From Chloroflexota bacterium (GTDB taxonomy: Bacteria; Chloroflexota; FW602-bin22; JACPRP01), in contig JACQUC010000254.1 in assembly GCA_016210495.1 (NCBI GenBank), forward strand, positions 1 to 51,372: DNA of 51,372 bases, in the 5' to 3' direction. Made by a program: the position numbers and the translations under genes. Each line of letters starts with the position of its first letter. Within the stretch, counting starts at the first letter, position 1. Below, piece by piece: positions 7,981-17,152 of this stretch. A model generated the notes under the pieces. It was given only the letters and a program-made list of their open reading frames with translations. It was not told the DNA's origin and did no database searches.

Positions 7981-9027
7981 GTGCAGAGAGGTTCATCTCG
8001 AGAACGATTCGAGACCGTCGTCAAAGGAGGATTGCCGGACTGCGTTCCAGTAGCAGTGGGCATAGACAGCCAATTTGCCACCAGATACTTTGGCGAAAGG
8101 CTGAGCAAGTTCTACCAGGACGCCTCAGTCCGCACCGAAATCCTGATGGCCGCTCAAGAGAGGTTCTCCCCAGACATCACTTGGCAAGGAAACGTATCCT
8201 CTCAGTTCGTCGAGCTTTTTGGCGGCGAATGCGACTACCGCGACGACACGTATCCCATTTCCAAGGGCCCCGTCTTTGAGACAATGGTGGATCTGGAAAG
8301 GGCCCGGCTCGCGAGCCCAAACGAGATTGCGGCATTTCGGACATCTGTTGAGACCACCCGCGCTCTCGCGCAACGCCTAGGAGAAAGAATCGCCATTGGG
8401 GCCATTGTAATGGGCACTTTCAACGTGGCGCGCGCGCTGATCGGTATGGAAAGGCTGATGCGCGGCTTGCTCAAGGAGCGAGATTTTGTCCTGGCGGTGG
8501 TCTCCCTCGCCTGCGAGGCTATCACAAGGGTCGCCGAAGACCACATCGCAGCCGGAGCACAATTTATTCACTGCCCCGATGCGACTTCTTCCCCCGCGGT
8601 ACTGTCCCCCGCCCTTTATCGCGACGTTGCGTTGCCTTACCATCGGAGGTTCTTCGAGGCGGTCAAGAAGATGGGTGTCCCCACCATATACCATCCTTGC
8701 GGTGGCGAATACCCGATCCTTTGCCCGGTCTTGGGGATGGAAAACGTCGAGGTCTTTCACTTCAGCGAGCTCGTAGATCCGGGCGTGGCCCGACAGATCG
8801 CCGGACCCAAAGTCATTCTGCAAGCCGGCCTCAACCCGCAGGTCCTCTTGCACGGGACGCCGGATCAAGTCGAAGCAGAGGTGCACAGGATCATTCGGAC
8901 GGCGGGAAAAGACGGCCGGCTGATAATGGGCATCGGGTGCGCGATGCCAGGTAACACACCCGTCGCCAACCTGGACGCGTTAATCCAGGGTACTAGGAAA
9001 CACGGCAGCTACCCCTTGCAAAGCTGA
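7981..9027 (+). CDS. URO-D-family protein, corrinoid methyltransferase-like
   Basis: A 348-aa TIM-barrel protein of the uroporphyrinogen decarboxylase family. Instead of heme-pathway signatures it carries His238-Pro-Cys240 (YHPCGG) and a late Cys320 ('GIGCAMPGNTP'), the H-x-C...C zinc triad of methylcobamide:thiol methyltransferases such as MtaA/MtbA. A methyl- or demethylation role is therefore more likely than heme synthesis. GTG at 7981 follows GGAGG at about 9 nt. It lies between a ferredoxin (104 nt upstream) and a UbiD gene (112 nt downstream) on the same strand, so it may act on a methoxylated or methylated substrate of this pathway. No corrinoid protein is encoded in the window. Confidence 0.78.
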   Translation: MQRGSSRERFETVVKGGLPDCVPVAVGIDSQFATRYFGERLSKFYQDASVRTEILMAAQERFSPDITWQGNVSSQFVELFGGECDYRDDTYPISKGPVFETMVDLERARLASPNEIAAFRTSVETTRALAQRLGERIAIGAIVMGTFNVARALIGMERLMRGLLKERDFVLAVVSLACEAITRVAEDHIAAGAQFIHCPDATSSPAVLSPALYRDVALPYHRRFFEAVKKMGVPTIYHPCGGEYPILCPVLGMENVEVFHFSELVDPGVARQIAGPKVILQAGLNPQVLLHGTPDQVEAEVHRIIRTAGKDGRLIMGIGCAMPGNTPVANLDALIQGTRKHGSYPLQS

Positions 9028-9139
9028 TAGCGGCGGCTAGTTCGGTTCATCGGCAACAACATAGCACTTGAGGCTCGCCGCGGCGTAGGGCGAGCCGGGA
9101 AGAGAGCGTGCATAGTATTACGTGCGTAGGTGATGATGA

Positions 9140-10636
9140 ATGCTGATTAGCACTGCCCAAACTGAGATCCAGGAGTCCGAGCGACAGACGATGGATTTGC
9201 GCTCCTTTCTGGCCGCATATCGCGCGGCCTATCCGGACGACGTTTTGGACGTGCACAGGCAAATGAAGGCGGAGTATGAGTGCTCGGCCATCGGCAAGCA
9301 CTTTGAGAACCGGGCCCAATATCCCCTGGTAGTATTTCACAACGTGGTCACCACAAACGGCCGAATCTCTCAATTCCCCCTGGCCCTTAACGTGACGGGG
9401 GACCGCCGCAAGCTGGCTTTTGCCATCGGCTCCACGTTCGAGGACGTGGCCATCGATTGGCGCAGACGGTTATCCGATGCCCGTCATCAGCCCGTGGTGA
9501 TCTCGCGAGGCGACGCGCCGGTGAAGCAGAACGTCCTGGTGGGGGACAAGGTCGACCTGCTGGACCTACCGGCCATGCGCATCCACGAGATGGACCCCGG
9601 AGCGTACATCACTGGTGGTATGCTCACCACTCATGAGCCCAAGACCTGGATTGACAACTGTGCGCAACAGCGTGGCTTCATCGCGGGCCCCCGCGAGATA
9701 CGCTGCTACGTCGGGTCACATTCCCACAACTACCGGAATTTGCTGGCTCACAGCGCGCTGGGCAAGGAAATGAAAGTGGCCTACTGGATTGGCCATCACC
9801 CCGCGGTATTTATGGGTGCCCACTCTGGTCTTGGCTATCCGGAAAGTCACTATGTAGCGGCCAGTGCCGTGATGGGCCAGCCGCTGCGCCTCGTGTCCTC
9901 GGAAACCCTCGGCGAGGATTTCCTGGTACCAGCCGACGCCGAGTTTGTCATCGAGGGCATCATGGTTCCCGGCAAGCGTGCCCTGGAGGCTCCCTTCGGC
10001 GAGTATCCGCGCTACTACGGCCCTCAAAGGCTGAGCGAGGTCTTCGACGTGACAGCCTTATCCTACCGCGACGGCGCCATCTGGGACCAGTACCTAGTGG
10101 GGACGAACAATAACTACAGTGGCACACACGAGGAAGCCAATATCTATGCGGCGGTAAAGCGAGCTGTCCCTGAAGTGCAGCGGGTGTACTGTCCGGTTTC
10201 GGGCTCGGGCAGATTTCACGCCTACATCCAGCTCAAGAAGACGCACGAGGGGCAGCCGCGTGAGGCGATAATGGCTGCGTTGTCGGCATCGTTCCTGATC
10301 AAGCACGTCATAGTGGTCGACGACGACATCGACGTGTACGATGACCGCTGGGTGTTGTGGGCAGTGGCGACGCGCAGCCAGTGGGACCGCGATGTCGTGG
10401 TGGTCCCCAACTGCTTCGGCCCAAATCTTGACCCAACAACAAGGGAAGGAGGCGTGGGCACCAAAGGTGGGATCGATGCGACGAAGCCAGCGCCGCCGAG
10501 GCGTTTTCCGCTGCAGGTTAACGTGCCCAAAGACGTGATGGAACGAGTGACGCTGGAAGAGTACGTTGACTCGTCAGCGCTCGCACGAGTCCCTGACCAG
10601 CGAGATCGGAAACCGGGATTGAGGGGCAGACAGTAA
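9140..10636 (+). CDS. UbiD-family prFMN-dependent decarboxylase
   Basis: A 498-aa UbiD-family protein, the longest and most divergent of the five. It has 'YITGGMLTTHEP' (about 156-167), N173-x4-R178, His-rich 'VGSHSHNYRN', 'IGHHPAVFMGA', E283-A-P-F-G-E288 (Ala replaces Gly after the first Glu) and 'VVDDDIDVYDDRWVLWAVATR'. The cofactor/metal (N, R, H) and acidic catalytic positions are present, so it should be an active prFMN enzyme. ATG at 9140 has 'aggtga' upstream; an internal ATG at 9191 (MDLRSFL) aligns better with the other copies but has a poorly spaced Shine-Dalgarno. The flavoprotein gene at 10658 follows 21 nt downstream, so they are co-transcribed. Confidence 0.87.
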   Translation: MLISTAQTEIQESERQTMDLRSFLAAYRAAYPDDVLDVHRQMKAEYECSAIGKHFENRAQYPLVVFHNVVTTNGRISQFPLALNVTGDRRKLAFAIGSTFEDVAIDWRRRLSDARHQPVVISRGDAPVKQNVLVGDKVDLLDLPAMRIHEMDPGAYITGGMLTTHEPKTWIDNCAQQRGFIAGPREIRCYVGSHSHNYRNLLAHSALGKEMKVAYWIGHHPAVFMGAHSGLGYPESHYVAASAVMGQPLRLVSSETLGEDFLVPADAEFVIEGIMVPGKRALEAPFGEYPRYYGPQRLSEVFDVTALSYRDGAIWDQYLVGTNNNYSGTHEEANIYAAVKRAVPEVQRVYCPVSGSGRFHAYIQLKKTHEGQPREAIMAALSASFLIKHVIVVDDDIDVYDDRWVLWAVATRSQWDRDVVVVPNCFGPNLDPTTREGGVGTKGGIDATKPAPPRRFPLQVNVPKDVMERVTLEEYVDSSALARVPDQRDRKPGLRGRQ

Positions 10637-10657
10637 GTCTAGGGCGATGAGGGTCAG

Positions 10658-12370
10658 ATGGTGCAAAACGACAATGACATAGAGATCCTCGACGTGGACG
10701 TGCTGGTCATCGGTGGAGGAATCGCGGGCCTTTTTGGCGCCATAAACGCCAAAGAGCACCATCCGGAACAGCGCGTGCTCCTGGTCGATAAGGCGCAGCC
10801 TGGGGCCAGTGGCGCCTCGGTCTTCGCCGCCGGCGTGCTCACTTATTGCCTTCCTGATGATCCTGATCTGGAAAGCTACAAGCGAGAGATAATCGAGGAC
10901 AACTCCGAGTATATGATCGATCAGGACTACGTCGACACCGCGATGCAGGAATCGTACGAGCGCTTCAAAGATCTGGTGGGCTTCGGGGTCAACTTCATTC
11001 GCAACGCGGATGGCAGTGTGAAGCGCGTTCCAGCTCTGGGTACGGCTTACGGCCGCTGCTCCCCTTATTCGGGGGGAGGGCCTCATCTGATGTGGACCGT
11101 CCGCCGTCACGCCGTGAACAGGGGAGTGCAGATGCTCGAGCGAACGGTCGTGACAGACTTGCTGCTGGCCGATGGCTGCTGCGCCGGAGCCGTCGGGTTC
11201 GGTGCCCGCGATGGCCGTGTTTATGTATTTCGAGCCAAGTCGACTCTCTTATGCGCCGGCGGACTGGTGTATAACAGGGCCCCGATGGGAAGCGCTGGGG
11301 CGACGGGTGACGGCATGGCGCTGGCTCTTCGTGCCGGCATCGAGTTGCGGAACATGGAGCAAAGCGGCAATGCCACCATCGGGCCGAAAGGCCTCGGGTC
11401 ACCAGGCCTTCACATTATCTTTGGGTTGGGCGCTATTCTTGTGAACGCGCGCGGCGAGCGCTTTATGGAAAGGTACCGGCCTGACCTCATAGAGGAAGCC
11501 AGGCGTTTCGAGCTGTCCCGGGCCGTTTTGCAGGAGTGGGCGGCGGGTCGGGGCCCCTGTTACGTAGACTGCACCCACCTGCCCCAAGAGAGCATTACCA
11601 CGATTAAGCGGTCGCTGCCACTGTTGGCAAGAGGGCTGGCCGCACGAAGGCTTGACCTCAGCAAAGACAGGATAGAGTACGTTTCCTATGGCCTATCGAT
11701 GGCCGGTTTGGGGGGTGTTTGCATCCGCAACGCCGATGGAGACGTGAACATGCCGGGGGTATGGGCAGCCGGGTGGGCCACCGACTTTTGCGGTGGGGTT
11801 ATGGCGACCCCTGCTGCCAGCCTTTGTGGCTCCTCCAGCGTGGGGGCACGTGCCGGGAGAAAAGCCGCCGAACGTGCAGCTGAAATCGCCACACCCTCGA
11901 TCGATTTGGCCGACGCCAAAGAAATGGTCAGAGCGGCTATCGCTCCCTTGTCGAAGCAAAAATCCGGTTCGATGGAGGATCTAACCCTGAGATTCCAGGG
12001 AGGAATCTACCAGAACATCAACCTCATAAAGGACGAGGGTAGGCTGAAAGTGGCACTTAGCGAACTGGAAGCGGTCGAGAGCGAACTGGAAGCTAGCGGC
12101 GCTGCCGACGCGCACGAACTGCGCAAACTGCACGACCTGCGGAACCAAGTGCAGCTTGCGCACCTGTCGGCGCTGGCCTCGCTTATGCGGCAGGAGAGCC
12201 GGATGTCGCACTTTCGCGCCGACTACCCAAACCGGGATGATGAATCGTGGCTGAGATGGATCGTAGCCAAGCGAGTTGGCGGACGTCTCGAGCTGCGGAC
12301 CGAGGACGTTCCCGTCGAGAAGTGGCGGTACAAGCCTGGCAAGCTAGAAGACAAGGTGCGGACGCCGTGA
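10658..12370 (+). CDS. soluble flavoprotein of fumarate reductase/AprA superfamily (copy A2)
   Basis: A 570-aa cytoplasmic FAD protein, paralogous to those at 5877 and 15435. Visible blocks are 'VLVIGGGIAGLFGAI' (FAD), 'PGASGASVFAAGVL', 'MGSAGATGDGMALALRAG', 'GERFMERYRPD', 'AGRGPCYVDCTH' and the C-terminal 'SHFRADYPNRDDESWLRW'. It differs from A1 and A3 at the second FAD loop ('WAAGWATDFCGGVMATPAAS') and in lacking the FNGGPN segment (YSGGGPH here), so its substrate may differ. ATG at 10658 follows 'gatgaggg'. Its 3' end overlaps the GTG of a (frameshifted) dicluster ferredoxin, repeating the flavoprotein-ferredoxin pair. Confidence 0.85.
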   Translation: MVQNDNDIEILDVDVLVIGGGIAGLFGAINAKEHHPEQRVLLVDKAQPGASGASVFAAGVLTYCLPDDPDLESYKREIIEDNSEYMIDQDYVDTAMQESYERFKDLVGFGVNFIRNADGSVKRVPALGTAYGRCSPYSGGGPHLMWTVRRHAVNRGVQMLERTVVTDLLLADGCCAGAVGFGARDGRVYVFRAKSTLLCAGGLVYNRAPMGSAGATGDGMALALRAGIELRNMEQSGNATIGPKGLGSPGLHIIFGLGAILVNARGERFMERYRPDLIEEARRFELSRAVLQEWAAGRGPCYVDCTHLPQESITTIKRSLPLLARGLAARRLDLSKDRIEYVSYGLSMAGLGGVCIRNADGDVNMPGVWAAGWATDFCGGVMATPAASLCGSSSVGARAGRKAAERAAEIATPSIDLADAKEMVRAAIAPLSKQKSGSMEDLTLRFQGGIYQNINLIKDEGRLKVALSELEAVESELEASGAADAHELRKLHDLRNQVQLAHLSALASLMRQESRMSHFRADYPNRDDESWLRWIVAKRVGGRLELRTEDVPVEKWRYKPGKLEDKVRTP

Positions 12371-12635
12371 CTATCTACCATATCGAAGCTGGTGCCTGCT
12401 TGCGTTGCGGGATCTGCTCCGCCATTTGCCCCAACGACGTATTGCGCGAGGACCGGGCTGGACTGCCATACATCCCTATCCGGAGGATTGTACCGCCTGC
12501 CGCCTCTGCGAGGAGCGGTGCACGTTTGACGCCATCACTGTGAAGCCGGGTGCCGTGAAGAAGTCAAGTGAGATATTTGCTTTCCGCCAGTACCTGATCG
12601 GCCTCGGCCTCCAGACCAACACCAATACAGATTGA
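12367..12635 (+). pseudogene. 2x[4Fe-4S] ferredoxin with a 1-nt frameshift
   Basis: GTG at 12367, overlapping the flavoprotein stop, opens a frame with the first cluster motif CLRCGICSAICP and 'NDVLRED'. Near 12475-12477 the frame must shift by one base to continue into 'YPEDCTACRLCEERC' (second cluster) and the shared tail 'FAFRQYLIGLGL', ending with TGA at 12633-12635. Read without a shift, the protein ends at 12543 with an unrelated tail and only one cluster. Comparison with the intact copy at 7592 shows that a single base is missing in a CCC run. No slippery heptamer or downstream structure is evident, so decay or an assembly error is more likely than programmed frameshifting. Confidence 0.75.
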
Positions 12636-12836
12636 GGAGCTATTGCAGGCGACGATGGCCTTGCCAGCCGTGCACCCATCCCAGTTGTAAGAGAGGAGAC
12701 TGCTTCGCACAGCGGCACAAACAGGGTCGCCGGCGATCCGAGCTTGTAGAGGGCCAAGGACGCTATCGCAGCCTGATCGTGTCCTTAGCAACTTGATTGG
12801 CTTCCAACGGCAAGCAAAAGAAGAAGGGGAAACGTG

Positions 12837-13934
12837 ATGCAAAAGCTTATCGTTCTGGCAACTTTGTTGGCGATTCTGGTTGGCTGCGCTACAACTGCAC
12901 CGAGTCCCGCCCCACCGGCTGCGGAGAAGGCCAAACCGGCGGCGGAAACGAAACCCGCCCCGAAGGCAAAAGAGGCCGAGGCCAAGCCTGCCCTCAAGAA
13001 GGAAGACGGAATTGCCAAGCTGAAAGTGGTCTACACCATTCTTGCTCCCGGCGTCGTGCCACTCTGGATCGCCTTCGACAAGGGCCTCTTCAAGAAGAAC
13101 GACTTGGACGTCGAGCTTGAGTTCTCGAACAACACCGCCGCTGCCGCTGCGGCGCTGGCGGCCGGCAAGTACCAGTTCGGGACAATGAGCGGGGATCTCC
13201 CGGTAAAGTTGACTTTGGGCGGAACGCCGGCAGTGCTTCTGTCGGTGGCAAGTAATATCACAGATTTCTTGTTGTACAGCAAACCGGATTTGACGAAGCC
13301 ACAGGACTTGAAAGGCAAGACGGTCGGCGTCACCAAGTTCGGCACGGGCACCGATTGGGCGGCGCGCGCGGCGTTGCGCAAGTTCGGCCTGGAGCCCGAC
13401 CGGGACTACACTGTCATTCAAACGGGCGGCTGGCCAGAGTCCATAGCAGCCGTCGTGGCTGGCGGCGTGGATGCTGCCACGGTGGGGGCGGGAGCCGGTT
13501 CGCCCGCAGCTAGGAAGGCCGGTTTGACGCAATTGCTCGACATGGCAACACTTGACATACCCTTCGCACAAAACGGCATTGGTGTGACCAAAGACTACGT
13601 GGCCAAGAACGAAGACATTGTGCGACGCTTCATGCGGAGCTACGTCGAGGCAATAGCTCTGGCAAAGAACGACAAAGCGCTGACCAAGCAAACCATGCGT
13701 GCTTACCAGAAAACGGAGGACGATGAAATCCTCGAGATTGGATATGAATGGGTTATGAGGCATTTCAAGCCAGCACCCTATCCATCGCCAGTAGCCCTGC
13801 AGCAAGCGGTCAATACTGTTGCGTTGGAGGACGAGCGAGCCAAGTCCCACAAACCTGAGGAGTTCGCCGATGTCCGATTCATCAAGGAATTGGAGGACAG
13901 CGGATTCATCAAGAGTCTGTACGATAAGAAGTGA
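12837..13934 (+). CDS. NitT/TauT-type substrate-binding lipoprotein
   Basis: A 365-aa exported binding protein. The signal peptide is MQKLIVLATLLAILVGC, with lipobox L-V-G-C, followed by a Pro/Ala/Lys-rich linker to about residue 60 and an SsuA/THI5-like domain: 'VVYTILAPGVVPLWIAFDKG', 'AAGKYQFGTMSGD', 'LKGKTVGVTKFGTG', 'RFMRSYVEAIALAK'. ATG at 12837 is preferred over GTG at 12834, with 'gaagggg' as ribosome-binding site. It ends 13 nt before a UbiD gene, and a close paralogue with the same AT-APG and 'GGKYQF' signatures is at 17153-18346. It would capture a ligand outside the membrane, but no permease or ATPase gene is present. Confidence 0.87.
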   Translation: MQKLIVLATLLAILVGCATTAPSPAPPAAEKAKPAAETKPAPKAKEAEAKPALKKEDGIAKLKVVYTILAPGVVPLWIAFDKGLFKKNDLDVELEFSNNTAAAAAALAAGKYQFGTMSGDLPVKLTLGGTPAVLLSVASNITDFLLYSKPDLTKPQDLKGKTVGVTKFGTGTDWAARAALRKFGLEPDRDYTVIQTGGWPESIAAVVAGGVDAATVGAGAGSPAARKAGLTQLLDMATLDIPFAQNGIGVTKDYVAKNEDIVRRFMRSYVEAIALAKNDKALTKQTMRAYQKTEDDEILEIGYEWVMRHFKPAPYPSPVALQQAVNTVALEDERAKSHKPEEFADVRFIKELEDSGFIKSLYDKK

Positions 13935-13947
13935 ATGGGGGATATCA

Positions 13948-15351
13948 GTGAGCAAGGACCTTAGGCAATTCCTGCGGGTCGCCAAGGAGTTTGGTCACGA
14001 GTTCTATGTGGAGATCGTGCGGCCGCTCAAGCCCGAACTCGAGGTGTGCGTTATCCAACAGAAGCTTGCTCGGCAGGGACGTTTCCCTGTTATCTACTGC
14101 CCCGAAATACTTGGGAGCAAGCTCCCCCTGGTGACCGACCTGTTCGGCAGCCGGGAGATGATAGGGCTATCATTCGGCCTCGATCCCACGGAAGTAACAA
14201 AGGCCGACATCTTTCGCGAGTTCAACAGGAGAAAGCTTACCACTAAGCTGGCAGAGACCGTTCCGTCTCGGGAGGCACCGGTCAAGGAGGTGATCCTGAA
14301 AGGCGAAGACGCGGACTTGGGGCTCTTGCCGATTGTTCACCACGCGTTGCTCAACTCAGGAAAATATGTCACCGCCGGTTGTATGATCTGCAAGGACCCC
14401 GACACGGGGGTACCAAATGTTGGCATATATCGTCACGAGGTGAAGGGCAAGCGCGAGTTGGGATGCATGATAAACCCGGTGCACCACGCGGCCTATATCG
14501 CGCGTAGGTGCGCTACGCTCGGCCAGCCAATGGAGGTGGCGATTTTTGTTGGCCATCATCCCGCTGTCGTCCTCGGTGCAGCGTACGCGGGTCCTCAAGA
14601 CGTGAGCGAATTTGAAGTTATGGGGGGATTTGCCCAGGAATCGCTAGAGCTCGCCGAAGCTGAGACCGTCAGTCTTGAGGTCCCCTCACGAGCGGAGATA
14701 GTGATCGAAGGCGTGATCGATCCCCATCGCATGGTTACGGACGGCCCATTTTCTGAGTTTGCGGGCTACTATGGGGAAGAAGCCAAACCATGCTACCTGA
14801 TCGAGGTAACGGCCATAACGATGCGCAAAGATGCCATCTACCACGACCTTGACCCTTCGCATCGAGAACACAATCTGTGCGGCGTGATGGCCTCGGAATC
14901 CATTGTCTTCGATACGGTGAAAGCGGCGGTCCCAACCGTCAAAGCCGTCTATGCCCCGCCCTCGGCGGCAAACGTTTTCGCCCATTACATATCGATAGCC
15001 AAGCGGGTGCAGGGAGAGGGCAAGCGTGCCGGCCTAGCCGCCCTTAGCTCAGGGATTGGAAACAACATTGTCGTGGTCGTAGATGAGGACATCGACGTCT
15101 ACAACGAGGAAGAAGTGATGTGGGCAGTCAATACCAGGATGGTGGCCGACAGGGATATTGTCATCATCCCCGGGATCACAGGGCCGCATCTCCACCCGTG
15201 TTCCTATGATGAGACGCGCCACAGGCGAGGTTACATGACCTCGAAGATGTTGATAGATGCTACTATGCCGGTGGACCTGCCCTTTGAAAAGAGAATCGTG
15301 CCTCCCAAAGATCTTTGGGAGTCGATGAAACTGGAGGACTACATCCGATAG
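13948..15351 (+). CDS. UbiD-family prFMN-dependent decarboxylase
   Basis: A 467-aa UbiD-family protein, the same length as and nearly collinear with the one at 24672-26075. GTG at 13948 follows 'gggggat' and gives the shared start MSKDLRQFL; upstream in-frame starts lie inside the binding-protein gene. Landmarks are 'FPVIYCPEI', 'KYVTAGCMICKDPDTG' (about 139-154), N157-x4-R162 ('NVGIYRHEV'), 'NPVHH', 'VGHHPAVVLGA', D265-G-P-F-S-E270 (Asp in place of the usual first Glu) and 'VVVDEDIDVYNEEE'. It sits between a binding protein (13 nt) and flavoprotein A3 (83 nt), the clearest example of the binding protein-UbiD-flavoprotein cassette. Confidence 0.88.
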   Translation: MSKDLRQFLRVAKEFGHEFYVEIVRPLKPELEVCVIQQKLARQGRFPVIYCPEILGSKLPLVTDLFGSREMIGLSFGLDPTEVTKADIFREFNRRKLTTKLAETVPSREAPVKEVILKGEDADLGLLPIVHHALLNSGKYVTAGCMICKDPDTGVPNVGIYRHEVKGKRELGCMINPVHHAAYIARRCATLGQPMEVAIFVGHHPAVVLGAAYAGPQDVSEFEVMGGFAQESLELAEAETVSLEVPSRAEIVIEGVIDPHRMVTDGPFSEFAGYYGEEAKPCYLIEVTAITMRKDAIYHDLDPSHREHNLCGVMASESIVFDTVKAAVPTVKAVYAPPSAANVFAHYISIAKRVQGEGKRAGLAALSSGIGNNIVVVVDEDIDVYNEEEVMWAVNTRMVADRDIVIIPGITGPHLHPCSYDETRHRRGYMTSKMLIDATMPVDLPFEKRIVPPKDLWESMKLEDYIR

Positions 15352-15434
15352 AGATGGAGGCAAGGCTAGAGTAGTTTCACAATGTCACATTCACGAATCA
15401 AGCGCGGCCCGACTCTGCAGATTGGAGACGCATA

Positions 15435-17135
15435 GTGTTGCAGTACAATTCGGATGACGCGGCCCGGACCGATTTGCTCGTCATCGGTGGCGGAATCGCG
15501 GGCTTATTTGCGAGTATCAAGGCAAAAGAGGCCAACCCCGACCTCGACGTCCTCTTGGTCGACAAGGCCTACCCAGGAGCCAGCGGCTGCTCTGTGTTTG
15601 CCGCCGGCGTCTTGCCAAATTGGCAGCCTGGCGATAACTACGACGATTATGTTCGCGAGATTATCGAATACAACTCCGAGTACCTGATCGACCAGAACTA
15701 CGTGGAGACCGCCGTGCGGGAATCCTACCACGTATTCCAGGCTTTGCTTTCCTACGGCGTGGAGTTCCTGCGCGACGGCAACGGCCAAATCAAGAGGATC
15801 CCTGTACTAACCTCGAGCTACGGGCGATGCTCCATCTTCAACGGTGGCCCAAACATGTTGTGGAGAGTGCGGGCCGCCGCCAGGCAGCAGGGCGTCAGGA
15901 TGATCGATAGAATAGTGATCACCGATCTGCTGACTGAGCACGGACGGTGTCTGGGGGCCGTCGGGTTTCACGGCAGGACCGGGCAGTTCCACGTGTTCAA
16001 GGCAAAGGCCACCATCTTGGCAGCAGGAACGATGTACTCGAACCGGGGGCAAATGGGCAGCGCTGGCGCAACTGGCGATGGTCCGGCCATGGCCTACCGA
16101 GCTGGTGTAGAAATGCGCAATCTCGAACAGCTTGGCTACGCCAGTATCGGACCCAAAGGTTTTGGCGGCATCCCCGGGCTGCACGTTATCTTTGGGAATG
16201 GGGGCATTCTTGTCAACGCGAAGGGCGAGCGCTTCATGGAGCGGTACAATCCCAGGCTGAAAGAGGAGGCTCGTCGCTCGGAAACTGGCCGGGCTATCTT
16301 GAACGAATGGCACGAGGGCAGAGGCCCGTGCTATCTGGACTGCACGCACTTGCCACCCGAGGCCATCGCCAACATCAAGCACGCCCTACCATTACTGACA
16401 CGAATGCTGGCTACGCGTGGGACGGACTTAGCCCGCCATAGGCTCGAGTGGGTGCTTATGCCATTTGGCCTTCTCCATCTGGCAGGTGCGCGGCTCAGAA
16501 ATGCTGACGGCGAGGTTAACGTCGAAGGGCTTTGGATCGTTGGTGGCAGTGGGGACTACTGCGGCGGTGCCGATGCCACGCCAGTGACCTCGCTCACTGG
16601 CTCTGCGCTGCAGGGCGCCCGCGCGGGCCGGCGGGCTGCCGCCTTTGCAGTGCGGGCTGTGCCACCCGAGATCGACGAAGCAAAAGTACAGGAGTTAAGA
16701 CGGGACGCGCTCGAGCCACTCTACCGCCACGTGGAATCGTCGCTTACGCCAGATCGTGTGCTGCGCCGCGTGTTGGAAACATCTTTTCGGCACATCAACA
16801 TTCTTAAGAGCGAGACAGGTTTGAAAACGGCGCTGAACGAGTTCGCCGACCTGAAAGGTTGTCTGGCCCAGGTGGCCGCCACGGATCCACATCAGCTCAA
16901 GAACTTCCACGACACCAGAAACATGCTGCTAATGGCCGACCTCAGTGCTCGCGCGTCCTTGCTGCGAACCGAAAGCCGCGCATCCCATTATCGCCTGGAC
17001 CACCCGAACAGAGACGATGTCAACTGGCTCAAGTGGATCATCGTGAAGCGTGACGGCGAGAAGCCATGCATGTGGACGGAAGACATACCTTTGGACAATT
17101 GGACGTTTAGACCAAAACTGGGTGGCCAGGGGTAA
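15435..17135 (+). CDS. soluble flavoprotein of fumarate reductase/AprA superfamily (copy A3)
   Basis: A 566-aa cytoplasmic FAD protein, closest to copy A1 (shared 'FNGGPN', 'GYPITP'-free core, 'NADGEVNV', 'DYCGGADATPV'). The FAD fingerprint is 'LLVIGGGIAGLFASI', with 'MGSAGATGDGPAMAYRAG', 'GERFMERYNPRLKEEARRSE', 'EGRGPCYLDCTH' and the C-terminal 'SHYRLDHPNRDDVNWLKW'. GTG at 15435 has GGAG 7 nt upstream. Unlike A1 and A2, no ferredoxin gene follows; it must borrow one from the other copies or a cellular ferredoxin. It ends 17 nt from a convergent binding-protein gene, with no obvious terminator hairpin between. Confidence 0.85.
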   Translation: MLQYNSDDAARTDLLVIGGGIAGLFASIKAKEANPDLDVLLVDKAYPGASGCSVFAAGVLPNWQPGDNYDDYVREIIEYNSEYLIDQNYVETAVRESYHVFQALLSYGVEFLRDGNGQIKRIPVLTSSYGRCSIFNGGPNMLWRVRAAARQQGVRMIDRIVITDLLTEHGRCLGAVGFHGRTGQFHVFKAKATILAAGTMYSNRGQMGSAGATGDGPAMAYRAGVEMRNLEQLGYASIGPKGFGGIPGLHVIFGNGGILVNAKGERFMERYNPRLKEEARRSETGRAILNEWHEGRGPCYLDCTHLPPEAIANIKHALPLLTRMLATRGTDLARHRLEWVLMPFGLLHLAGARLRNADGEVNVEGLWIVGGSGDYCGGADATPVTSLTGSALQGARAGRRAAAFAVRAVPPEIDEAKVQELRRDALEPLYRHVESSLTPDRVLRRVLETSFRHINILKSETGLKTALNEFADLKGCLAQVAATDPHQLKNFHDTRNMLLMADLSARASLLRTESRASHYRLDHPNRDDVNWLKWIIVKRDGEKPCMWTEDIPLDNWTFRPKLGGQG

Positions 17136-17152
17136 CCCATTAACGAAAACAC

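Noticed and set aside
12470..12482. Programmed -1 frameshift in the second ferredoxin
   Set aside because: There is no X-XXY-YYZ slippery heptamer and no clear stimulatory structure; the intact paralogue needs no shift.
12564..13985. 473-codon minus-strand open frame over a lipoprotein gene
   Set aside because: It spans the signal peptide, linker and domain of a well-supported binding protein on the other strand; its translation has no recognisable motif.
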